Assembly: GCA_949358305.1 (NCBI GenBank)
Contig: OX442318.1
Span: 1,350,501 to 1,414,500, forward strand
Origin: Strigamia acuminata
Lineage: Eukaryota > Arthropoda > Chilopoda > Geophilomorpha > Linotaeniidae
Length of the DNA stretch: 64,000 nucleotides
Direction of reading: 5' to 3'
Position 1 is the stretch's first letter, and every line of letters starts with the position of its first letter. The translations under genes and the position numbers were made by a program. Below the pieces are notes generated by a model. It saw only the letters and a list, made by a program, of their open reading frames with translations. It ran no database searches and had not been told where the DNA came from. Shown one piece after another: positions 24,102 through 36,500 of this stretch.

Positions 24102-25120
24102 AGATGGCACGTTTAAATGTAGTACCTCACGTCATGCAACAAAATAGCAAAAGTATCAACGAAATGTACCACAAAATATTAAAACTGAATCGATCAAATT
24201 CATCTTCGTTATTTCGTCTTTCGAATTTAAAAAGTTACAGAATCCAATTTCCCGTACAAATTTAAAAAGTTACAGAATCCAATTTCCCGTACAAATTCCA
24301 GAATTCTCCCGGATTCGAGATTTTGCCATTGAATTAGCACACACGGCCAACGCGGCAATAGCACTCCAATTAATTGAAAGTAAAAAATTTCACACAAAAC
24401 CACGACTTAAACACTAAATATGAGACACGACACGAGTGAATTTTAAGCGAGTATTTTCTTTACCTTATCGGTTGAGACATCGCCAGAAAAATATATACAC
24501 AAATAAATGTGTACACAAAACCTGTATTCCCTCTGTAAGCGTGAACAGGTTTCGTGTATATATTTTTCTGACGCACTCTGTATTGCTCAATCGCTCCTGG
24601 TGTTTGGGTCAAGTGCATGGAAGATGTAATCATACTTCTTTGCAAAATATTATTGATGTTTACTGTCCAAAAAAACAAAAAAAATTTTCAAGTGCCGTAC
24701 TTAAAACTTTAAAGTAGCGTATTAATGATCAGAAACACCGGAAATATAACTCTTGAATGATTAATGTGTTTGGCTCTTTTAACTGCGCATAAACATCATA
24801 AAATAAATCATTTTTAAGTTGTATTCAAAAGGAAGCAATAGTATCGACCACATGGCTCGAAGACATCACCCGAAAACTGTACAGTGTTAGGGGCAAACAA
24901 CTTTATGTTGTCTTATTCCTACTTGCAAGTCATCATCTGCACACCACAGTTCAGGTACGCTTCCTGAAGACGAGCAACCAACCGGAACAATCCTGCAACT
25001 TGTCTATGAATGTGTAAAAAGTATTTGCAAATATTAGTTGGTTCACCATTCGTTTTATGTGTTGACACCAAAATTATCAATACAAATTTTCAACATGTTT
25101 GGAGAAGAAACTTGAACATT
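24102..25120. repeat. Diverged segmental repeat, left copy
   Basis: 24,102-24,486 matches 47,691-47,720 joined to 52,524-52,848, and 24,480-24,980 matches 53,576-54,075. It therefore represents the uninterrupted state of the site into which the Gypsy element jumped. 24,240-24,290 holds a local duplication of about 37 bp. 25,015-25,120 matches 31,133-31,240 and 54,424-54,530. No intact gene is seen; a frame at 24,047-24,265 parallels the one at 52,530-52,778. Confidence 0.7.
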
Positions 25121-25839
25121 TGACTGTATCACTTTAAAATCCACTCCATTCTAGCCGTAGGTTTTTCTTTTTTCTTTTTTATTTTCTCTGATGGTTTCTG
25201 GCTTTTTTTCGGTGTCCGTAAACAGAAACTTGAATGGATCTGGTGCTCTTATGTTCTGGTTTGTGAATGCGCAACAAAATGTTAGAAAAAACTTAATTCG
25301 TCCATCATTTCGTCATTTTCATTGAAAATTTTCAAATATTGAAAATCTAGCTAGTGATTCAATAATAGGCGCAGACAGTTCCTAAATGCGTCATTTTGTT
25401 ATTACATCACAGATAGTTTACTGTATCTTCCCTTCTCATCGCGCTAAGTTTATTAATATTAAAATATTATTTTAACAACAAGTGGAATTTATTGTTTGAA
25501 TTTAGCCTGCAAATATGAATGATTGCAATAATCAATCAAACACGCGTCATGTTGGTCGACATCTGGCACCAACTTGCAATAAACACAAAACTTGGTATCT
25601 TCAAAAGGAAAGAAAATACACACCAACTAACTGTCCGACTGTCAAGGTGTTACAATTCACCTATCGGCCATGCAAGCATTCTAAAAGCAATATATTAATA
25701 TATAAATTAATGTTTTAATGTGTGTTTGGCAACGGCAAGTCGAAATTAAACCACCTCACTGTTAGTATGGTCTTTTAAAGCGACGTCTACCCACTCTTAG
25801 CTTTAACTCCTAAATTCTGGTTTCACTGAATCTCTATAG
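25121..25839. other. Intergenic, nothing recognised
   Basis: This is A/T-rich DNA with no convincing exon, TIR or tandem repeat. The small frame at 25,515-25,718 shows no domain. Confidence 0.5.
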
Positions 25840-26095
25840 CAGCGGTCGGCAACTGGCGACCCGCGGTCCGGATCCGGACCGCGGAAGGTCGAAACTTGGA
25901 CCGCCAGATATTTTTTATTATATATTTTTTTGGTATTTTTGGTGTTTTTTGGTGTTTTTTTGGTTTTTTTGGTTTTTTTTGGGTGTTTTTGATGTTTTTT
26001 GTGTTCTTTTTGTTTTATTTTGTTGTCTTTTTCTGGACCTCGATAAAATTTTTTAATTTTTCCGGACCCCACTTAAAATTACTTGCCGACCCCTG
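25840..26095. mobile_element. hAT-type miniature element, 256 bp
   Basis: The inverted ends CAGCGGTCGGCAA and TTGCCGACCCCTG are flanked by the perfect 8-bp target duplication CTCTATAG (25,832-25,839 and 26,096-26,103). An 8-bp duplication and CAGNGGTCGGCAA ends are typical of hAT elements. The interior is T- and G-rich (GGTGTTTTTTGG) with no gene. Confidence 0.9.
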
Positions 26096-26262
26096 CTCTA
26101 TAGTTTTGCACGCGTCTGGTGAGAAAACTTAAAAACACAAAATTTATCTTCTTCTTATTAAAAAAAAATTTGGCATCAAAATTGTGGGTGCAGACTTGTA
26201 TTTTTGCACCTTTGGTTCTGAATTCTTTTTGCAATAATCAATGAAACATGCGTCATGTTTCT

Positions 26263-26336
26263 GGCACCCGCGGCCAGCTCTATGATCTACTCCATCCGCC
26301 ATCTCGCTTTGCAAACGATGCGATCAAATTATGCAG
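26263..26336 (+). pseudogene. DEG/ENaC exon relic (like the 3' part of exon 6)
   Basis: A short stretch reads approximately QLYDLLHPPSRFAND. It parallels QLFDLLHPSTKFAND, which follows TM1 of module 2 in copy 2 (about 40,630-40,690). The splice donor is not conserved and flanking frames are closed, so it is a relic. Confidence 0.6.
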
Positions 26337-26521
26337 TTCGTCTTCAAATTTTAACCAGTAAAAATTTAGTAAAAAGAAAGATATTTTTCCTTGGTAAGGG
26401 GTTCAGGCACAGATTTTAAAAGTCAAGAGAGTGTCCTGACTTCTACAAAAATTAATAACCATGGACTTTAGTGTGACTGACTATTTTATACACACACCAA
26501 TAATGTTTAACTTGTATTTTA

Positions 26522-26715
26522 GATATCCGTTTTACGATGCTAGACACCTACCACAATGCAATGCCACATATCTAAGACAAGAATATGGAAATTGGGAAAG
26601 AATGCTAACGGCTGTAAATGTTAGAGACCAGTACTGTGCACACAACAAATTATTGACTAAGGGATTTAAAAGAGAAGAATTGATTGATACAGTTAAGTCA
26701 TGGCTGATAATGTGA
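26522..26715 (+). pseudogene. DEG/ENaC exon relic (like the start of exon 6)
   Basis: After an intact-looking acceptor (TGTATTTTAG) the frame reads YPFYDARHLPQCNATYLRQ. It matches FPFHDARNLPECNETYLRK of exon 6 in copy 2. The similarity then ends and the frame runs to a stop at 26,715 without the cysteine ladder or TM2. It is the remains of an additional, diverged gene copy. Confidence 0.7.
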
Positions 26716-28409
26716 CCAATTTACGTATTTACAAGTTCAATCACTAATGAGTTTTTCAAACATTATTGATGTTTCCTATGCACAGAAAATTGTGTAATCT
26801 ATGGGATAATGTACTTACAACTCTGAATTAATTCATAAACAAACATTTAATATTCTATACAGCGAGTCCTCTACTCGAAAACTTTTGCTTTTGGCCATAC
26901 AAAAATAAAAATGAGATTAACAATGTTTTCTTCAGCCTTGTTTAGCTTTGCAGCGAACATTTTATCGGAACCGAAATCGTTCGTAAAATCGAGGACCCAA
27001 ATAGTAGTGTTTGTTGATTGCATGGATTAAAAACACTAGTGGAAGGAAGGTCCATTTCCATTTGGACAGATCTCTCTCTCTCTCCCTCTCTCGATATTTG
27101 CGCTGCTTGAATGCAAGATCAACAAAGCAATTATTTACAAAAAACAAAAAAAAACTTTACTTTTGCTATTATTTAACCCAATCTATTCAATTTGATTCGT
27201 ACACAGTTTTGCATTTTACCACTTTGTAATTCAAATTTACTAAAATCTCAATCTATTTTAATCTAGTTTTAAACACTGCCAACACAAGCCCTAGCTCTAT
27301 ACGGTATTCTTAACAAATTCATAAATCAACATATTTGCATTGAACATTCCAGAATTCTCTCCGGATCTTCAACGTGGCCATCGAATCGGCACACACGACC
27401 AAGCCGGCAAAGTCAATTAACTGACTTGATGAGGCACGAGTGAATTGCAAGTGAGAATTTTCTCTACCTTCGCAGTTGAAACATCGCCAGCCCGTTACGA
27501 TCGTTCACGAAAAGTTGCTTCAAATCCTAAACGAGAAAAAATAATTCAACCAACTGCTCAAAATCGCCGCAAATTAGAAACACAAAACCTGACAAATTTC
27601 TCAACCGCCGCCATTGTTCAACGCATCCATCCGGGCATCCGAAGTGCGCTACTCTCGCCCCAATGCCGATTAATTAATGAACCTCTAACCAGTGGCGCCC
27701 TCCTGGTTAGCCCAAAATGAATAATGGCACAATCCATGGACTGTGTGTGACAATGGATATTTTCAAGACGAAATCGACGAATTTATTTTATTATTGTCTA
27801 GCAGTGGCATATTCAGACTTTATACAGTACGGTATCTAAAAATATAAATTTAAAAAAAAATTAAAAATTATTTTCAAATTATTTTCAAATTTAACATTGA
27901 ATCCAAAAAATGTAAATCCAAATAAATAAATTAAATAGAAAATAATATAAAAAATAATAAATTTGCTGGATAGTGAATGGCGCGGTATTGAATTTTCGCA
28001 CCCGGAGACTGTGACTCGTAATAAAGATGGACCTTGCCTTCGTTACATTTAAGCAGACGATAGATTAGTAGTAACTAGGTTACAACAGTAAACAAAGTGG
28101 TGGCAATGTCTTAACCATATACACCACTAACAGAAACACGCCCCCTAAAAGGCACACGAGCTAAATAAACTGTCTTGAAAAATATTTCAAAGCAATGTTT
28201 ACTCTCATTTCGTGCAAGGTAGATCAACATTGCTGAAACTTCTAAAAGCAAACAAGCAAATCACACGCGACAAGTTGGAAATGTGTGTACTTTGCTACAT
28301 TCAGTCAATATCTTAATTCAACAAACTCCTTCCACATCAAAAGCTTTAGAAAATGATTCAAAAAAGATGAAAAACTATTGAAATCTCTATCATTTATTTC
28401 AGTATGATG
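26716..28409. other. Non-coding DNA with pieces of old segmental repeats
   Basis: About 26,750-26,860 resembles 46,370-46,450 and 47,235-47,350 (an ATTGATGTTT...AATGCACTTACAA module). About 27,130-27,300 resembles the 3' flank of copy 2 (45,560-45,700). About 27,345-27,535 resembles 32,400-32,580 and 52,660-52,900. A CTCTCTCT run lies near 27,070. No intact gene is supported. Confidence 0.5.
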
Positions 28410-28411
28410 TA

Positions 28412-28610
28412 CAATCGTGGACAAAAAAATTGTCGCCTTTTTCTCCATGCTTTTTGTTGTGCTTTTCTCTGTAGCAATGGCACTTATTTTCGTTCTTCAA
28501 AACAACATAGCGTGTATGCGGTGAAGAATAAATAGAAGATATGTTTTAAATCAATTCACAAACGTGCACAAGTGGTATAGCAAACGCGACAATTTTTTTG
28601 TCCACGATTG
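28412..28610. mobile_element. Tc1/mariner-type miniature element, about 199 bp
   Basis: The ends CAATCGTGGACAAAAAAATT and the reverse complement are flanked by TA on both sides (28,410-28,411; 28,611-28,612). The inverted repeats are about 25 bp and perfect or nearly so. There is no coding capacity. Confidence 0.85.
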
Positions 28611-28744
28611 TACACACTGTGTCACAGACTGAATTCAAATATTAGCTCTTCATACTTGTACAATATTAAATATTAAATAGTAAACATTGAAATTGCAACA
28701 TTTCTTCTTAGTTTCTTGAGCCAATGACTCCTTCTAAAAACTTG

Positions 28745-28890
28745 TAGCTGATACAACGTTGGCAGCAGTCAGAGAAAGTAAGCTGCAAGCTAAAGCATTT
28801 GTTTGGAGCCCTGGACTGTTCCTCTTGCCTCTTGTGGATGGATGCGGACCCAGTTATGCTAACATCCTGAATGGTCACAAAGCGATAACA
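28745..28890 (+). pseudogene. Isolated exon-like frame, weakly carboxylesterase-like
   Basis: Between a possible acceptor (CTTGTAG) and a good donor (ACAG|GTAAGA) one frame stays open and includes SPGLFLLPLVDGCGPSYANI. Carboxylesterases have an F-x-P-x-V-D-G motif before P-x-x-x-L-x-x-G, which this recalls. It has no neighbouring exons that I can see. The assignment is weak; it may be a chance frame or a translocated exon. Confidence 0.25.
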
Positions 28891-29149
28891 GGTAAGAAGT
28901 ATTTGGCATTTTTCTCGTTCGCCCAGTTAATATAGAGACAATCCAGAATGTGGATTCTGTTCAAAGCTTTAAAGAAGTTGCTTTTTGCGAGATGGACTAA
29001 AAGTCAAGCGTCAGGAGTCTTGGAGATAAATCGGATACAGCTAGCTACCCTCATTTTCTGTTCCACATTGATTTTCACACGATATTTGCTTTTTCGAATA
29101 TTTCGTAGCGCGATATTGTACCGGCCATGGCACACAGGTTGGAAACCGC
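28891..29149. other. Intergenic, ending in a hAT-like terminus
   Basis: The right end reads GGTTGGAAACCGCTG (about 29,135-29,149), which looks like one end of a hAT-type element. I could not find the partner end. No gene is seen. Confidence 0.3.
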
Positions 29150-29320
29150 TGATCTAAAAGCAACACAATAAGTCAATAATTTTTTGAATCAAATTTCTAA
29201 TCTAAAAAGCAATGCAAGTTATTAATTTTTTTAAATAAATTTTTAATCTAAAAGCAATGAAAGTCAATTTTTGTATCAAATATATAATCTAAAAGCAAAC
29301 ACAAGTCAATTATTTATTCT
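29150..29320. repeat. Degenerate tandem repeat, period about 55 bp
   Basis: AATCTAAAAGCAA followed by AAGTCAATTATTTTT-like words occurs about three to four times. It is A/T-rich and non-coding. Confidence 0.65.
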
Positions 29321-30069
29321 GCTAAGTAAGACCATGCTTTGTAGGTAAACACAAGTTTTATTGTAACATTATTTGGGGTTTACATTTATGAATAAAGATC
29401 AAACTGGACAATTTATGACACAAAACCGGACTGCCGCACGAATCCAAAGAAAAAGAAGAAATGAAGAAATTGACACTGGACAGCCCTAGTATTCAATGTC
29501 CAAATGCAACCTTTGACTTGAATTATGTAGACAGATAAATGAGATGTGTAAATTAACACACAAAAAAGGAAAATATATACAGGGCAATTTTTGTTCTCTT
29601 AAAGTGTAAATTGGTGAGATGGGTTTAATAAATTGATCGCATTTAAAACTCGATATTAGTGTTATATTCCGCCAGTAATCGGCGCCACGATCTGTGATAA
29701 CAGAATGTTTCTTTTTGTCTAAAATGGAATCTTCAATTTAAATTAATTAATTAATCAAGTTTAAATTCAGAAATTTACAATCATTTACAAAAATGTACAA
29801 GTATGAAATCTGCAGCTGTTCGCCATTGATTTCTGCACGCGCATAACGTCTAATAATGGTAATCAATGTTGCCATCGGCTACCACGAATAAAATACAACT
29901 GGAGCCACTACGTCTGACGGTGGTTTGGCACATACGCTTCGATCGGTTCTCCACTCTACACATCGATCCAAGCACAGTCGGTCAAGGCGAAATATGTTAC
30001 ATTGCTTTTCAAACACTTGTTTTAAAATTAGATTTAAAATTAAAACTATTTTGAGTTTGGATATATCAG
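29321..30069. other. Intergenic, with traces of the basic ORF module
   Basis: About 29,430-29,495 resembles 32,280-32,340 (CGAATCC, AAGAAAAAG and GAAGAAATTGACACTGGAC words). Otherwise there is no recognised feature. Confidence 0.4.
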
Positions 30070-30360
30070 TATTTTACACCTTTTTTGATAAATATTTCTT
30101 CATTTTAGACCTTTTTTGATAAATATTTCTTCATTTTACACCTTTTTTGATAAATATTTCTTCATTTTAGACCTTTTTTGATAAATATTTCTCCATTTTA
30201 GACTGTTTTTGATAAGCATGTCTTCATTTTAGACCTTTTTTGATAAATATTTCCTTATTTTAAACCTTTTTTGATAAATATTTCTTTATTTTAGACCTGT
30301 TTTGGTAAATATTTCTTCATTTTAGACCGTTTTTGATAAATATTTTTTAATGTTAGACTT
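30070..30360. repeat. Minisatellite, about nine copies of a 32-bp unit
   Basis: The repeated unit contains CCTTTTTTGATAAATATTTC and then TTCATTTTAGA. Copies vary at a few bases and decay at the right end. There is no coding role. Confidence 0.9.
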
Positions 30361-33064
30361 TTTTAATGGATTTTAACTTCAACTCATCAGCCAGCAAATG
30401 ATAACTCATGAATTTAATCAAATATTTAAAAACTATTGCCTGCAAATAAATTAAATGTGTTTAATGTTGACAAATAATTTGCAATTTTTAAAGAGATTTG
30501 AGTTCATTAGTTTTTGTTTTCCAAAAATGTCATGTCGAAGAAAACCTGACAAGAATCGTGTTGACACAAAAATGTCAATAAAAATGTCAACCACATGTTA
30601 GGAGAAATTATTTCTATTGGAAAAACACTTTAATGGTAGACACAGCAGATATTGATCTGATGATTATGGTAATCACGATGATGATTACTGATGATTATGT
30701 AACACAAATTGGTAAGATAAATGTAAACATTTTATTATCTGGTGATTGCATTTTTTTTGTGCAAACGAGTGCATGGCCATTAATTACGCGGCTTAACACC
30801 TCAAAAAGTGTTACGGCGTTTTGTAAGTGATTTTGGAACGTGTTTGACACGTTTTATCAGCGTTTTTGTGCTTCAAGAAAACAGCACATTGTTATTTATT
30901 TCGTTTTGGGAGTTGCCGAGGGATTGTGCGGCGAATTCGTTCGTTTTTGGCAGCATTCATCGTGTTTGAAGTCACACACGCAACACGTACATTGCTTACG
31001 TAAGAGTAAAGTAAAAACATTTAAATTTTGCTACACGTGAAAGCATAAAAGAGTGATTTAAAAACATCAGCAACTTCAAAAATATTTTAAAAAAATCAAC
31101 AGAAATCTGAAATTCATTTGCTTCCAAAATCCATAAAAAGTATTTGCAAATATTAGTTGGTTCACCATTCGTTTTATGTGCTGACACCAAAATTGTCAAT
31201 AAAAATTTTCAACAACATGTTCGGAGAAGAAATGTGAACACAGTTATTAAACGTCATTATTTTGTCTGACGAACATTCAAAACATTTTAATGGTTGCTTT
31301 TCTGACATTCAACTGGTGATGAGTTATAATCAAGTCTTCAATTATTACGACTTAGATCTTTGTGATAAATTCTTTAAGTTGGCATTAATTTTAAATTACT
31401 CTTCCAACAGACACAACATCAATATACTGCATTGCAGTGGCAATACGAACACATCAAGTGCTGCGACTCCATGCTGCGACTCCATTAATCGCAACTTCAA
31501 ACTGTAAGTACAGAAAGCTAATCAAAATAAAGTTCACAAGAATTGGAAAATTGGTGACCTGCAATCTGTTGTCTAGGGTCTGAGTTCCCTTGTTTAACCC
31601 ACATGCTGGCTGTGCCTCCTTGGCACGCCATACAGCAACTGCCCAGTCACACACAGGGAAGTTATCGCCATGGATGACGGGGTCAGTACGCTTTACTGTT
31701 TTGCTGTAATAACCTCGGCCCATGCGACCGCTCATGGAGGCTGGGTGGATCCAACATCACACAACTGAGCATCGCAGTGGTGAACAGGGAGGAGGATGGA
31801 ACTAAGCAGAGAATGCACAAACATTCTCTCTCTCTACTCCCTGCACCACTCAGCTCCCTCCTTTTCCTTAGTAGGCCAGTCCACCCACTTCAAGGGTAGG
31901 GCTCACTTGAGAGCCATTAGGCAGTGTGTGTAAGTGACACAAGTCACCCATGGGTGACCAAGCGGTTACAATACATTTCTACTCAAAACACACGTTTCTA
32001 ATCGAATTCACAATTCAGAATTAATTCATAAAAAAAATGTAGTCACCTAAAATTGACTTTAGTATTCTAAATATTGATTGCCCGCACCCATGAATAAGAA
32101 ACCAGGCGAATTCAATAAACACAAGTTGCGATCATGAGATAGCAGGTTTCAATGTATAAAACCTCATGCTACAATATAGCCCAAATATCAACAAAATGAC
32201 CAACAAATGGGTAAAAAAAAACACAAAATGTTAGAACGAAATAAATCAAACCAACCGAATTTCCCTTCAAATTTTGCTAACCGAATCCGAAGAAAAAGAA
32301 CAAGTGAAGAAATTGACACTGGACGAAATCCGCCCAGGAGTCATTCAATCGCTCAACCGAAAACGTTTCCCACAACGTGCAAAAAAAAATTAATACTTAT
32401 AGAAATCTCTCCGGATCTTCAACCACACACGACTAAGCCGGAAAAGGCACTCGATGAATTGAGACAAATATGACACAAAACCATGAGACAGAACCACAGG
32501 GAATGGGTGAATTACAAGCGAGTATTTTCCCTACCTTCGCAGTTGAAACATCGCCAGCCCGTTACAATCACATCCTAAACGGGCTCTGAACAAAACGCAG
32601 GGTACACCCAAATTCACTAGTCAGTAATCTGCTGTCTAGAGGTAATAGTTCCCTTGTTTAACCCACATGCTGGTTGTGAGACGCCATTAGCAACAAGACT
32701 TTCACAAACATCATCGAGTTTTGAGTATCTAGATAGGAGAAAAAATATGTTTACTCGCATTAAAAACAATATGGCAAAGGGAGAGCGTCGTATGCAAGAA
32801 TACATCAAGCGCGTATGCTTTTTACAATGACAACAAGGAAAGAGCAGTGCACACGTAATTTACCAATTATCCAACAACAAGAAATGCTCACCCAGTTTGT
32901 TATCTGTTTTACCTTTCATTGTGTTCAAATCACTCCTTAGTTTATCATTACACCGCCCGCCCAGATCCCCTTTTACATAATGTTTGTGAGAAATAAGTAA
33001 TCATACATTCTAGTATTTAAACCGCAGATTATTGTTCTATTCTAGTTAACATCGTCTATACAAA
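30361..33064. repeat. Upstream region of gene copy 2, paralogous to 54,290-55,522
   Basis: 30,995-31,260 matches 54,290-54,560, about 31,300-31,560 matches 54,600-54,860, and about 31,560-31,900 matches 54,850-55,190 (a CTTGTTTAACCCAC segment). The final 100 bases before ATG match 55,420-55,522. A possible short basic coding exon lies at about 31,412-31,504; its paralogue at 54,713-54,791 ends at a GTAAGT donor. 32,400-32,580 is another copy of the module at 27,345 and 52,660. There may be a 5' UTR acceptor TATTCTAG at about 33,039-33,046. Confidence 0.55.
32581..32611. mobile_element. Fragment of the TIR element seen at 57,831-58,799
   Basis: About 31 bases starting GGGCTCTGAACAAAACGCAG are identical to the left end of the 969-bp element. 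The rest is absent, so this is a truncated relic or an excision product. Confidence 0.75.
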
Positions 33065-33538
33065 ATGGACAACAACCAATCACATCAAACGTTTGGCCGA
33101 ATTCAACAACTCAGGCAAAGAAAATTGCAACGCATTGTTGGCACCGTCATGGCGGAGCAATCAGAGACACCGGAATTCGTCAAATCACTGAAAAACATTT
33201 CAATTAAGAAAAAATACACATCTTATCTATTCATCACATTACTCATTACCAATGTTGCAATGTGTGTGTACCAAACTGCAGATCGAATATTGCATTACCT
33301 GGATGAGCCAACAGCAACTGATGCATACTTGATTGAAACAACCCATGGTCTTTTTCCAAATGTTTATATTATCCCATGGACAACACAGGAACTTAACAAT
33401 ATGTTAACAAAATTGCCTGGCAGTAAGTACACGGTCGAAGACTGTAACTGGGATCTTTACAGTAAACATTTAAATTGGACGGACATTGTGAAATATCTGA
33501 TTGTACCTAGTTACATAACTGATGCGCATTGTGCAAAG
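33065..33538 (+). CDS. Exon 1 of the two-module channel (N-terminus and TM1)
   Basis: 158 codons from ATG to a GTAAAG donor, phase 0. It has a glutamine- and basic-rich cytosolic start, a hydrophobic segment (YLFITLLITNVAMCV) as TM1 and the first part of the ectodomain. I chose this ATG because the frame upstream is closed and copy 3 shares the same start. The end of this exon is where copy 1 begins. Confidence 0.8.
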
Positions 33539-36500
33539 GTAAAGCTCCATTTCTCTTTCATTCTATTTACCAATAATTGAGCAATTCCTTCCAGGGAAAA
33601 TCACACATTAATCTGACAATTCAAAATTATGATACTATTTCTCGGCCCACTGCTCAAGTTTCAAGTGGTAAGTAAAAAAATCAACTAAAATCTTATGCAC
33701 ATTCATTACGTGTGAATTCATTTTCATTTAGCTTTGCGGCTCCCATATGGAAATTTAAATTACAAGATGGTGATCAAACTAAAATTCCCAGCAAAATGCG
33801 ATAGAGTTAAGGTAGGCCTATGTGAAATAATTTAGACAAGCATAAATCCTCTCATTGTGTAACTGCACACTGTTGGCAGAATAAAGTCCCCACCCACGTT
33901 TTGTTAGAGATGCGCGCAGTATCAGATAGACCAATTTCACAATGAAAAATTTATTGCAAATCCTTTCAAACTTGATTCAGAATTGTGCAAACTTGAAGCT
34001 TATTTCACATTTAATGCACAATCAATTTGTTATTTTGTATTTAGTTTCACATCGACAATTTACAGTGATTGTACAATGGTTATCTAACCCAGAAAAATTG
34101 TTATAACAATGCGCCCTTTTCAAGTTCATTTACAAGTACTACTGCTATTGTACGCAAATTGGTATCTTTTCAGCCAAAATTAACTTGAAAAGGGCGCATT
34201 GTTATAACAATTGTGTAACCGGATTGGGATATTTCCAACGCACTAATGAATGTCATGTAACCTTTACTCCTGGAGTGTGAGATTAATTAATTAATTGGTG
34301 GAGCACAACAGTGTTAAATCACTTCATCGCCCAAAATTAATTTTTTTAATTTATTTATTCAAGACCCCATATAATAATTAACTATTTTTATGCAAATAAA
34401 GAACTTTATCATTAAACTTAAAATTATTTGTTTAAATTAGTTATTTCATTAATCCTTTTATTTTCGATACCAAGGTAAATCATTTTATTTCCCATTAAAA
34501 TCGGATCACAACAGATTTTAAAAAATCGCGTGCGGTTGCCAAAAATGCACTTTTAGAATCAAAGAAATAGGGTCAACAGATTACAGGCTCAATAACTTGG
34601 CGCTTTTATGTAAAAATCACATTAGAGTGCTTCAACTAACAATTAATCCACTTTGAGCCGGCCACAATATCCATTTCGACTCCCGCAATTGGCTAAGATG
34701 ACCACTTAATAATTGCATTTGCGTCAACACACTGGCAAAGCAAATGCTGTGTTAAATGTTGTTTATAAATTCAATTCAGTCTAAATAACTGGTGCACTTG
34801 TTCTCTGATTTTTCAGGTATTGATTGATCATTCACAAATCAACTATGATTGCAAAGGAAATACGTTGTTTCTGCGCCGAAAATATGTTTACAAAGTTAAT
34901 GTTCAACAAGTAAGAAAGATTTTGAGGTTTTGCAGGGGATTATGGGAAAGGGACAAGGATTTTTGGGTATGTTTTTTAGGGTATTGTGTTGTCAGCCAAA
35001 ATCAAGCTGTCATAGTCAAATATGGAGTAATTTGTTGGGATTTTCATTTTATGTCAATCATTTATTTTCTAATTGCTCGTTGGATGGGTTTGAGGGTTGA
35101 GGTGAAAGGGGCGGTGTTTGTTGGTGACAGGATGACTAATATAGGCAATATTAGGCCCCGAATATTCCTCCGGATGTTATTTGGGTATCTGAATTGCAAA
35201 ACACATCAAAGATACATTCTTACTGTGTACAACTCCTTGCCAAAAAAATGTCATATCCCTATTTTTGGAACTTTTAATATTTGAAATTTCTCAGAAACTA
35301 TTTCTCAAAAGTAAAAATGGTTTTAGGAGGATTTTAAGGATTGTTAGAGCTATCATTTCGTTAAAAGTATTTTGAAAAAAAAAATGAATAGTTGAAGAGA
35401 AAAAAATTAAAAACTCCAAAAAGTGACTATTTACAATATTTCTCATATTCTATGTTCACACTTAAACCACTTTTGTACAAAACCTGTGTTCACACTACCA
35501 AAGGTTTTCTAGTACTCAAAACAAGATAGCGGACTTTTCTACAACTCAAGTTGTAGACAGGTTTTCCTAAACTTGATGTCACAACTGCAAAACACGCCCC
35601 CATTGTGACATGTGACTGATCCTAGAAAAATCCAAAAATTAAAATGGATGCCAATTAAACTTTTAAGGCAACTTTCGGCATTAAAATAAAGCACTTTCAA
35701 ATGCATAAAAAAATTAATACATTACATCAAAAGATGGAGAATAAAACGACCTTTCTTTTAAAAAAAGGAACGTATTTCTAGCCCTAATGGTTCGTGAAAT
35801 ACGAACGGAAATGTGTTTTGTTCGTTTCGATAGACTAGAAATAGATCGCGCACTTTCGTTTCAACCCCAAAATTGTCAACCTTTAATGTGGAAAAAAAAT
35901 TTAAAAAACATATCAATTTACTAAACTGGCACCCCTCTTCCTTTTAAGAAAAAGTAGAAGTTTCTATCTTTAATAGATCATTAGCTACAAGCAACAATGC
36001 AAACCCCTAACAATCTGACACTTGTAGAAAATGATAAGTTCTAGAAAAGTGGTTTAAGTGTGAACATAGCAATAAGTTGTGAACAGTATGAGATAAAATT
36101 AAAAACTAAACAGATTTGAGACAGTCTATATCCCAGAAAACCTTTCTAAATTGGATGTATGGATCTCCAAGGCTCTCAAAAAAAGGCGTAATGAAGCTAT
36201 GTAAAAGGGTACACAATCACTATTCTTTGAAAAATCGTGGCGAGCAGAACTGTTGACGAATCAAGTCATAACTATAACATGTTATAGTACGACACAATAA
36301 TGCTTCAATGCTAAAGTTTCGTTTCGATTCGTCAACAGTTGTGCTCGCCACGATTTTTCGAAAAATAGTGATTGTCTACCCCTTTACATAGCTCCATTAC
36401 GCCTTTTTTTGAAGGCCTTGGAGATCCATACATCCAATTTAGAAAAGTTTCCTGGGATATAAACGGTCTCAAATCTGTTTTTAATTTTTTTCTCTTCAAC

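Noticed and set aside
31948-31985. tRNA-derived SINE head (GGGTGACCAAGCGGTTACAA)
   Set aside because: No B-box or poly-A tail and no clear copies with target duplications.
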